27,969 bases of DNA from Rickettsiales bacterium (GTDB lineage Bacteria; Pseudomonadota; Alphaproteobacteria; Rickettsiales; UBA998). The notes under the pieces are model-generated. The model was not told the origin of the DNA, made no database searches, and saw only the letters and a program-made list of their open reading frames with translations. How positions within the stretch are numbered: the first letter of the stretch is position 1; each line of letters opens with the position of its first letter. The DNA is taken from the NCBI GenBank assembly GCA_019749855.1, contig JAIEPI010000041.1:1-27969 (forward strand), in the 5' to 3' direction. The position numbers and the translations under genes were made by a program. Positions 22,113-27,969 of this stretch are shown here, piece after piece.

Positions 22113-22810
22113 TCTGGCTGCGCTCGACACTTTTTAATGTGCTGCTGCTTTTATGGACGATCATATTAGGGGTGATCTGTCTGCCGTTGTTAGTGTTGGG
22201 GCAGCGCGGCGCTTTATGGGTGGCTGATAGCTGGGTGCATGTGGCGTTATGGCTGGTGCGCACGATCTGTGGCATTGGTTATCGTATCGAAGGATATGAA
22301 GAATCAACATCCGGCGTGATCTATGCCTGTAAGCACCAGTCGGCATGGGAGACCATTGCTTTGTGGCGTATTCTTCAGCGGCCTGTTTTTATACTCAAGA
22401 AGGAATTATTGATGATTCCTATCTTTGGATTTTATCTGCAAAAAATTCCCCATATTGCGATTGATCGTAAGGCGGGGCGGCACGCAATGCGAAAGATCAT
22501 CGAACAAAGCCGCATGCATGTGCTTAACGGCAGCAATATCATTATCTTTCCAGAAGGAACTCGAACTGCGCCCGGTCACAGGCGGCCTTACAAACAAGGC
22601 GTGGCCTCACTTTATGAGCAACTGGGAGCGCCGATTGTACCGGTAGCACTGAATTCCGGTTATTTCTGGGGCCGCAACGCATTTCACAAACACGCAGGAA
22701 CAATCACGGTGAAGTTTCTGCCTGCCATGCCTGCGGGATTAGAGCGTGAGGCGTTTTTACAGCAGCTGCAAGCCGTGATTGAGACTGAATGTGAGGCGAT
22801 GAAGTCATGA
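22109..22810 (+). CDS. plsC: 1-acyl-sn-glycerol-3-phosphate acyltransferase
   Basis: Adds the second acyl chain to lysophosphatidic acid, giving phosphatidic acid for membrane lipids. The 233-residue protein has an N-terminal hydrophobic region (~8-32), the catalytic block KHQSAWET (H76 with E81, an H-x4-E variant of the usual H-x4-D), the substrate block FPEGTR (147-152), and IAIDRKAGRHAM (116-127). The H-x4-E form is common in alphaproteobacterial homologues. It could accept other lysolipids. It is the fourth gene of the overlapping series behind ftsX. Confidence 0.9.
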   Translation: MIWLRSTLFNVLLLLWTIILGVICLPLLVLGQRGALWVADSWVHVALWLVRTICGIGYRIEGYEESTSGVIYACKHQSAWETIALWRILQRPVFILKKELLMIPIFGFYLQKIPHIAIDRKAGRHAMRKIIEQSRMHVLNGSNIIIFPEGTRTAPGHRRPYKQGVASLYEQLGAPIVPVALNSGYFWGRNAFHKHAGTITVKFLPAMPAGLEREAFLQQLQAVIETECEAMKS

Positions 22811-23670
22811 GAAAGCCCCTTGAGCATTTGGATGGCCTGTCGCCTATTCTCGATCAGTATGATGGTTTTTTACTTGATTTATGGGGCGTGGTGCATGACG
22901 GCGAGACGCTGTACCCTGGCGTTGCCGACGCATTAAAAGCGATGCACAAGGCCGGCAAGCGCATTGTTTTTCTCTCCAATGCGCCTCGGCGTGCCCGTAT
23001 AGCGCAGGCGCGTCTGGCAGAGCTTGGCATTGCTGAGGAAATCATTGCGTCTGTGGTGACCTCAGGTGAAGCGGCCTATCGTTTTCTCTCTACCCAACCG
23101 CACGGCTGGACGCGTTATGCGTTTTGCGGACCGCAGCGCGACCGCGGTTTGCTGGAAGGGCTGCCGCTGATGCCCTCAGCCATTGAGCAGGCGGATTTTT
23201 TGCTCAATGTTGGATTCACGGATGATAATGAGCCTGTCAGCGAGTGGATGCCGATGCTAAACGAAGCGCACGCCCGCCGTTTGCCAATGCTGTGCGCCAA
23301 TCCGGATCGTATTGTGGTGCGCCTGAACGGCGAGGTCTTGCCCTGTGCGGGATTGCTAGCGGATGCGTACCTGTCACTGGGGGGGCGGGTGCAGTATTTT
23401 GGCAAGCCGCATGCGGATGTTTACACGCTTTGTGAGAGCTATCTTCAAGGCATCCCTAAGGCTCGGCTACTCGCAATCGGTGATTCTCTGGAGACTGACA
23501 TTCTGGGCGCTAACCGTGCGGTGATTGATAGCGCGCTGGTCATGGGTGGGATACTGAAAGGTGAGATCGTCGATGTAGAAAACGGGACGCTGAAAATTGG
23601 TGCTCTCATGCAACTATGTGATGATGCACAGGCGTTTCCGCGTTATACCTTGCCAGGACTTTCGCTGTGA
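22807..23670 (+). CDS. HAD-superfamily class IIA hydrolase (TIGR01459 type)
   Basis: A 287-residue HAD hydrolase of the NagD-like class IIA. The nucleophile motif is LLDLWGVVHDG (D24), with Trp at +2 where the second aspartate normally stands; this D-x-W-G-V form characterises the TIGR01459 group. Further motifs are VFLSNAPRRA, FGKPHADVY (conserved Lys) and LAIGDSLETDILGANRA. The C2-type cap lies between them. The substrate is unknown; sugar or nucleotide phosphates are likely by family. It starts with a 4-nt overlap with plsC, and its 3' end overlaps the small minus-strand ORF at 23643-23798. Confidence 0.88.
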   Translation: MRKPLEHLDGLSPILDQYDGFLLDLWGVVHDGETLYPGVADALKAMHKAGKRIVFLSNAPRRARIAQARLAELGIAEEIIASVVTSGEAAYRFLSTQPHGWTRYAFCGPQRDRGLLEGLPLMPSAIEQADFLLNVGFTDDNEPVSEWMPMLNEAHARRLPMLCANPDRIVVRLNGEVLPCAGLLADAYLSLGGRVQYFGKPHADVYTLCESYLQGIPKARLLAIGDSLETDILGANRAVIDSALVMGGILKGEIVDVENGTLKIGALMQLCDDAQAFPRYTLPGLSL

Positions 23671-23798
23671 GTTAAAGGCGGCGCTTCCTGATCATCATGA
23701 TGAGTGATGAGCGGATCTCTGGCCGAGCTTTCCTGACGCGATGCTGCGGGCAAATAGTCCTCATCGTCATCATTAAATTCACAGCAGCGACATCCCAT
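23643..23798 (-). CDS. small Cys/Asp-rich ORF coupled to ftsE (51 codons)
   Basis: An ATG at 23798 lies 3 nt after the ftsE stop codon (23802-23804) and has AGGA about 8 nt upstream, within the ftsE tail. The frame is open for 51 codons to TAA at 23643-23645. The peptide begins MGCRCCEFNDDDEDYLP and continues hydrophilic, rich in Ser, Asp, His and Pro (THHDDQEAPPL). It has no membrane segment. The cysteines, histidines and acidic run suggest metal binding, but this is inference. It overlaps the opposite-strand HAD gene by 28 nt. I recognise no family. Confidence 0.45.
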   Translation of the reverse strand: MGCRCCEFNDDDEDYLPAASRQESSARDPLITHHDDQEAPPLTHSESPGKV

Positions 23799-23801
23799 TG
23801 A

Positions 23802-24473
23802 TTATTCCTGCTCTCCGCGTTCCTGCACCACTTTGCCATCCTTTAGATTCAGCACGGGATAGGCAAAGCTGCGAATCAGTGATTCATCATGGGTGGCAAG
23901 AATAATCGTTGTTCCCATCTTGTTAAGCGACTCAAACAAATACATGAAACGCTTTGACAGCTTGGGGTCGAGATTACCCGTTGGTTCATCGGCCAACAGC
24001 AGCGGCGGATTGTTGATGACGGCGCGCGCAATCGCCACGCGCTGCTTTTGTCCCCCTGAGAGCAATGGTGGCTTCACATCACGAAATGGCATCAGGCCAA
24101 TCCATTCAAGCAGCTCATTCACCTTTCCATTTGTTTCCTGCGCGCTTTTGCCAGATATTTTTTGAGGCAGCGCAATGTTTTGCGCCACGGTCAGATGGTC
24201 CAGCAACTGAAAGTCCTGCACCACCGAGCCGACCTTGCGTCGCAACAGGGGCAATTGCTCGTGCGTCATTTTCGTGACGTCCTGACTGAACAATTTCAAC
24301 TTGCCGCTGCTTGGGCGCATGGTGAGTGCAAATAAATTCAGCAATGAGGATTTGCCAGCGCCGCTTGAGCCGGTGAGAAAATGAAACGAGCCTTTAGGCA
24401 CCTTTAATGAGATATCCTTCAGCACCCGATGTCCTGGTGTATATTCAAGTGAAAGATTGTAGCAGGTAATCAT
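23802..24473 (-). CDS. ftsE: cell division ATP-binding protein FtsE
   Basis: ABC-type ATPase that, with FtsX, transmits the division signal to septal hydrolases. The 223-residue protein has Walker A GSSGAGKSS (35-43), the Q-loop VVQDFQLL (Q86), signature LSGGQKQRVAIARA (138-151), Walker B LLLADEPTG (158-166) and the H-loop ATHDESLI. The VVQDFQLLDHLTVAQNIALP block is typical of FtsE rather than other lipoprotein or macrolide exporters. ftsE normally precedes ftsX directly. Here it is on the opposite strand, followed by a small ORF and divergent from the zinc-ribbon gene. Confidence 0.93.
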   Translation of the reverse strand: MITCYNLSLEYTPGHRVLKDISLKVPKGSFHFLTGSSGAGKSSLLNLFALTMRPSSGKLKLFSQDVTKMTHEQLPLLRRKVGSVVQDFQLLDHLTVAQNIALPQKISGKSAQETNGKVNELLEWIGLMPFRDVKPPLLSGGQKQRVAIARAVINNPPLLLADEPTGNLDPKLSKRFMYLFESLNKMGTTIILATHDESLIRSFAYPVLNLKDGKVVQERGEQE

Positions 24474-24528
24474 CTCTGTGGCCTATCGTCCCGCATATGC
24501 AGCCATTGCTACAGGAGGGACTCTTTGC

Positions 24529-24567
24529 ATGCAATTATTTAGTGGAGGCAAAGCGCTAATATGCTAG
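24529..24567 (+). CDS. possible 12-codon leader ORF before the zinc-ribbon gene
   Basis: A near-perfect ribosome-binding site AGGAGGG (24513-24519) precedes ATG at 24529 and a 12-codon frame (MQLFSGGKALIC) ending at TAG 24565-24567, 9 bp before the next gene. The following gene lacks its own ribosome-binding site, so re-initiation after this leader is conceivable. It may equally be chance. Confidence 0.25.
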   Translation: MQLFSGGKALIC

Positions 24568-24576
24568 AAATAGAAC

Positions 24577-25503
24577 ATGTATCTCGCTTGTCCCGCTTGT
24601 ACCTCACGCTTTCGCGTTAATCCCGCCGCTATTGGTGATGGACGGGATGTGCGCTGCTCCAAATGCGGCAATGAATGGTTTGTGATGCAGAGCGACATTC
24701 TCGATGAAAAGGGAATGAATATCGCGCCGCCGCCTGCTGCACAGCCGGAATCTATCCCTCAGCAGCAAGAGGAAGCTGTTGTTTATGAGCGAGCACAGCC
24801 GGTGCACAAAGAATATGGCTCGGATGTTGGAATGCCTCTGGGCGATGAGTTTCCCATTCCGCAGGAAAGCCAGCCGCGTGAAGTGATGCCTGCGGAGAAC
24901 ATGTCCGCACCGCCAATGCAGGACGATTGGGAAGCAGACCTTGCGGTTGTGCCAGAAAAAGAAATCGATTTTGAGGCGCTTGATGCGGCATTGACGCAAA
25001 AAACGAAAGCGATGATGGCGGTTCCGGTTCGTACGGAGCGTGGCCCGAAAATGATGCTGCTGGCGATGGCATGCGGGGTTTTGCTGCTGTTAAATGTCAC
25101 CACCGCCATTGTTTTCTTTCGCGTCCCGCTTTTGAGAACCATCCCAGCACTGAGCGGCTTGTATTCGGTGATTGGCTATCAGGACAAATCTGGGCTTAGC
25201 TTTGCTGATTTACGTCTGACCCGTTATGGAACGAAAGAGCGCCCACGTTTTGACATCTCCGGTGTGGTGGTCAATACATCAGACCATACCATTACGGAGC
25301 CGGATGTTCGTATTGCCATGATAACAAAAAAGGGCGAGGTTCTGCGCGAGTGGCCGCTGAATGGCGGTGATAAGGCGGTGCCTCAGGATCGCCCCTTGAA
25401 TTTCAGTACGCAGGATCAATTTCTCAAAACCATGCGTGCCGCCGAAGCAGAAACATTAGTGCTGCATCTTGGTAGCCCTCTTGAGCTTTCTCTCAGTGAT
25501 TAA
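24577..25503 (+). CDS. MJ0042-type zinc-ribbon protein with DUF3426 domain
   Basis: A 308-residue membrane protein. The N-terminal zinc ribbon has ligands C5, C8, C27 and C30 (CPAC...RCSKCGNEW) and the alphaproteobacterial spacing IGDGRDVRCSKC. A long acidic, Pro/Gln-rich cytoplasmic linker follows. One membrane helix (~161-182, MMLLAMACGVLLLLNV) leads to a periplasmic DUF3426 domain (RPRFDISGVVVNTSDHTITEP). The function of the family is unknown. Its position next to ftsE is conserved in many alphaproteobacteria, hinting at envelope or division. It starts without a clear ribosome-binding site and is followed by hpt after 20 bp. Confidence 0.85.
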   Translation: MYLACPACTSRFRVNPAAIGDGRDVRCSKCGNEWFVMQSDILDEKGMNIAPPPAAQPESIPQQQEEAVVYERAQPVHKEYGSDVGMPLGDEFPIPQESQPREVMPAENMSAPPMQDDWEADLAVVPEKEIDFEALDAALTQKTKAMMAVPVRTERGPKMMLLAMACGVLLLLNVTTAIVFFRVPLLRTIPALSGLYSVIGYQDKSGLSFADLRLTRYGTKERPRFDISGVVVNTSDHTITEPDVRIAMITKKGEVLREWPLNGGDKAVPQDRPLNFSTQDQFLKTMRAAEAETLVLHLGSPLELSLSD

Positions 25504-25523
25504 ACCACAACCTCCCATAGGCC

Positions 25524-26078
25524 ATGACCGATAAGCCCGCAGGATATATTCCACCGCATCAGGTGCAGATTCTCTATTCCGTAGAGGATATCAGTAAGGC
25601 GGTACATCGCCTTGCCATTGAAATTCATGAAAAACTCGGTGAAGAATTCATGCTGGTGGCGCTGCTGAAAGGCAGCTTTGTTTTTACCGCAGACCTGGTG
25701 CGGGCGCTGCATGCGATTGGTTGTGCGCCACAGATTGATTTCATGACGCTGGCCAGTTATGGCAAAAACAAAACGGGCGCTTCGGAGATTACCGTGCAGC
25801 GTGATCTCAGTGAGGATGTGGCGGGCAAGCATGTGCTGATAGTCGATGATATTCTGGAATCAGGGCGCACGCTTCAATATGCCCGCGAATTACTCATGGA
25901 GCGCGGAGCAATCGCCACATCCATCGGTGTGTTGATGGAAAAGCCGGGTAAGCGCGTCATTGATTCGGTGGACGCGGATTTTACCGGTTTTGTTATCCCT
26001 GACCGTTTTGTGGTGGGTTACGGGCTGGATTATGCAAACTATTACCGTGAACTGCCATTTATCGGCGCGCTCGACTGA
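25524..26078 (+). CDS. hpt: hypoxanthine phosphoribosyltransferase
   Basis: Purine salvage enzyme that joins hypoxanthine (and usually guanine) to PRPP to give IMP/GMP. The 184-residue protein has the N-terminal VALLKGSFVFTADLVR (PPi-binding loop, 45-60), the PRPP motif VLIVDDILESGRTL (104-117), and the C-terminal base-binding FVIPDRFVVGYGLDYANYYRELPFI segment. Length and motifs are those of bacterial Hpt. It lies 20 bp after the zinc-ribbon gene and 54 bp before nhaA, all on the same strand. Confidence 0.95.
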   Translation: MTDKPAGYIPPHQVQILYSVEDISKAVHRLAIEIHEKLGEEFMLVALLKGSFVFTADLVRALHAIGCAPQIDFMTLASYGKNKTGASEITVQRDLSEDVAGKHVLIVDDILESGRTLQYARELLMERGAIATSIGVLMEKPGKRVIDSVDADFTGFVIPDRFVVGYGLDYANYYRELPFIGALD

Positions 26079-26132
26079 TACACTAAACATACAGTTAGTA
26101 GAAAATATCTTGTTTTTTAGCAGCAAAAAACC

Positions 26133-27386
26133 ATGACGCCGCGCCCTTTGACGGAAGCTGGAATTGGCAAACGTGCCGCACGAGCGATTGAGCGTTTTTT
26201 GGCGCTGGAGGCCTCGGGCGGTATCATGTTGATGGTGATGGCCTTGGCGGCGATTGCCTGCGCCAATACAGGCTTTCTGGGTGTTTATGAGGGGCTACTG
26301 CACACGGATATTGGGGTGCGAGTCGCAGATTTTTCTTTCACGAAAGACCTGCATTGGTGGATTAATGATGGACTCATGGCCATTTTCTTTTTGCTGGTGG
26401 GCATGGAGATAAAACGCGAGATGAAAGAAGGGCATCTGAAATCCCTTCAGCAATCCCTGTTGCCACTGGTGGCCGCGGCTGGGGGCATGGCCGTGCCAGG
26501 CCTCATTTACGCTTATTTCAATGCGGGTGCGGATAGCTTGCGCGGCTGGGCGATACCATCGGCCACTGACATTGCGTTCGCGCTGGGTGTGCTTGCTTTA
26601 TTAGGCTCACGCGTGCCACTGGGGCTCAAAGTATTTCTGATGGCGGTAGCGGTGATTGATGATCTGGGGGCCGTGCTCATCATTGCATTATTCTACACCG
26701 CGCATCTCTCAGTGACGGCGCTTGCCATCGCCGCGGCTTTACTGGCCGTGCTGTACTTGCTTAATGCGCGCGGTGAGGGGCGAGTCTGGCTTTACATCCT
26801 GCTCGGCGTGTTACTGTGGAGCGCCGTGCTGGCCTCAGGAGTACACGCGACCATTGCGGGTGTGTTGTTGGGTTTTTGTATCCCTCTTAAATCCGGCGAT
26901 GGGCATGCGCCGCTTCACCGGCTGCAACATCAGCTGCATCCTTGGGTTGTTTATGCCATTCTGCCCTTATTTGCCTTTGCGAATGCTGGTGTGGATTTTA
27001 GTCCTCTCGCGCTCTCACAGTTAGGGGATGCCGTGCCGCTTGGCATAGCGCTTGGGTTGTTTGTCGGCAAGCAAGTGGGCATTTTTGGCGCTTCCTTTGC
27101 GTTGATAAAATGTGGGTTTGCGCGTTTGCCACAGCATGCGTCATGGGCAGAATTCTATGGCGTTTCGTTGCTGTGCGGGATTGGTTTTACGATGAGTTTA
27201 TTCATTGCGGGGTTGGCGTTTGACGATCCATTATTGACCGTGGAGACGCGTCTGGGCGTGTTGCTCGGCACTGCATGTTCAGCTGTCGTGGGTTACGCAT
27301 TCCTGCGTTTTGTGTTACAACGACAAAGCATTGCGCGCCGTGAAGCCATCGCACAGGACTGGAAATTACATAAACACGGTCGTTAA
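26133..27386 (+). CDS. nhaA: Na+/H+ antiporter NhaA
   Basis: Inner-membrane antiporter that expels sodium in exchange for protons and controls internal pH. The 417-residue protein shows about 11-12 hydrophobic helices. SATDIAFALGVLALLGSRVP contains T145-D146 (Thr132/Asp133 in E. coli), and AVIDDLGAV contains D176-D177 (the Asp163/Asp164 ion site). FFLLVGMEIKREM and FVGKQVGIF (the conserved Lys) are also present. The start has no ribosome-binding site; an A/T hairpin GTTTTTT/AAAAAAC (26112-26118 / 26125-26131) ends directly before the ATG. It is convergent with mutY, 14 bp apart. Confidence 0.95.
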   Translation: MTPRPLTEAGIGKRAARAIERFLALEASGGIMLMVMALAAIACANTGFLGVYEGLLHTDIGVRVADFSFTKDLHWWINDGLMAIFFLLVGMEIKREMKEGHLKSLQQSLLPLVAAAGGMAVPGLIYAYFNAGADSLRGWAIPSATDIAFALGVLALLGSRVPLGLKVFLMAVAVIDDLGAVLIIALFYTAHLSVTALAIAAALLAVLYLLNARGEGRVWLYILLGVLLWSAVLASGVHATIAGVLLGFCIPLKSGDGHAPLHRLQHQLHPWVVYAILPLFAFANAGVDFSPLALSQLGDAVPLGIALGLFVGKQVGIFGASFALIKCGFARLPQHASWAEFYGVSLLCGIGFTMSLFIAGLAFDDPLLTVETRLGVLLGTACSAVVGYAFLRFVLQRQSIARREAIAQDWKLHKHGR

Positions 27387-27400
27387 AACAGTGGGATTGG

Positions 27401-27969
27401 CTAGGGTTTAGGCAGGTTCTGTTTAATGAGTTCCATGATTTTTAAATCCACTCCGGCGAGCGGAAGCGATGATATTTCATCGAGATTATACCAGTGATTT
27501 TCGCCCTGAGACGCAGCGCGGTAGAGCAACACGTCAGCCTGTAATTTGAAATGCGAATAGGCCCATCTTACCTGCCCCAATGGTTGCAGTAACTCAGGGG
27601 CAAGCGTGATGCCTTGAAACTCAAGGGGTGAGAGGAGTTCAAATTCTGGAAACCCATATAATCCGCCTAGTAGTCGCGCATCGCGGGGCGTGAGGTGGTA
27701 GCGCTGATCCGTCGTGCATGCAACCAGCATCTTTTTAAAACGGGTGGGAGTGGATGATTTTTCTTTACGCGCCGGAAAGCGCTCCCATGCATGCTTCCCC
27801 CTACATTCTTTCGCAAGCGGACATTCTCGGCAGCGCGGTGAGGTGGGGGTGCATAGCAGGCTTCCAATATCCATCATCGCCTGATTATGGGTAAACGGGT
27901 CCTGCGGGTTCAGGCAGGCCATGGCCGCATCCCACAGCTCAGCATCCGTCATGCGTTCTTTCGCATGCA
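27401..27969 (-). CDS. mutY: A/G-specific adenine glycosylase, C-terminal part (5' truncated by window)
   Basis: Removes adenine mispaired with 8-oxoguanine. The frame is open to the window edge (HAKERMTDAELWDAAM...), so the internal ATG at 27952 is not the start. Visible are HNQAMMDIGSLLCTPTSP and the [4Fe-4S] ligands in C-x6-C-x2-C-x5-C spacing (CTPTSPRCRECPLAKEC). After these comes the NUDIX-like 8-oxoG recognition domain (LLGGLYGFPEFEL, LGQVRWAYSHFKLQADVLLY). The catalytic N-terminal HhH-GPD part lies outside the window. Confidence 0.94.
   Translation of the reverse strand, partial: HAKERMTDAELWDAAMACLNPQDPFTHNQAMMDIGSLLCTPTSPRCRECPLAKECRGKHAWERFPARKEKSSTPTRFKKMLVACTTDQRYHLTPRDARLLGGLYGFPEFELLSPLEFQGITLAPELLQPLGQVRWAYSHFKLQADVLLYRAASQGENHWYNLDEISSLPLAGVDLKIMELIKQNLPKP

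Overview
The window reads as chromosomal DNA of an alphaproteobacterium. Supporting genes are an sdhCDAB operon of alphaproteobacterial form, a class I (archaeal-type) lysyl-tRNA synthetase, CarD/CdnL, a 7Fe-8S FdxA ferredoxin, an MJ0042 zinc-ribbon/DUF3426 protein beside ftsE, and an ftsX-HAD-ydcF-plsC-HAD(IIA) run with 1 to 4 nt overlaps. The lineage within the class cannot be fixed by eye. Most genes are conserved housekeeping genes, and no complete phage, IS element, CRISPR array, tRNA or rRNA was seen.

Layout. 1-350: tail of an unidentified gene, a strong terminator, then the sdh control region with an 11-bp inverted repeat and a sigma70-like promoter. 351-3821: sdhC-sdhD-sdhA-sdhB (complex II). 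3822-6119: an accessory pocket with two convergent orphan membrane proteins (3893-4300 +, 4372-5001 -), a gene-free stretch (5002-5402) made of repeats and a decayed carD tail, and a PemK/MazF-type toxin-antitoxin pair. 6120-7234: carD and fdxA. 7318-8124: mazG. 8121-8738: an EF-hand protein. 8795-10998: a YdfG-like SDR, pdxH and a methyltransferase. 11001-13631: a ScsB/DsbD-like thiol-disulfide transporter and an FMN reductase. 13628-14963: rph-rdgB. 15036-17388: class I lysRS followed by a phosphoribosyltransferase gene broken by one apparent base deletion. 17643-19232: a secreted protein with three SPOR-like units. 19309-23670: grpE-ftsX-HAD phosphatase-ydcF-plsC-HAD(IIA). 23643-24473 (minus): ftsE and a small coupled ORF. 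24577-27386: zinc-ribbon protein, hpt, nhaA. 27401-27969: 3' part of mutY.

How the genes work together. Complex II and ferredoxin serve electron transfer. MazG and RdgB clean nucleotide pools, and MutY protects DNA from oxidised guanine. FtsE/FtsX and the SPOR protein belong to envelope and division, and PlsC, YdcF and the HAD enzymes to envelope or lipid metabolism. The DsbD-like protein and the FMN reductase handle thiol and redox chemistry.

Most notable: the last ~29 codons of carD and the carD terminator both exist twice, bracketing the toxin-antitoxin pair. This looks like the scar of an insertion or duplication at the 3' end of carD. Other points are the frameshifted phosphoribosyltransferase, the separation of ftsE from ftsX on opposite strands (probably by inversion), and a Cys/Asp-rich 51-codon ORF directly behind ftsE. 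I do not see a clear large novel system.
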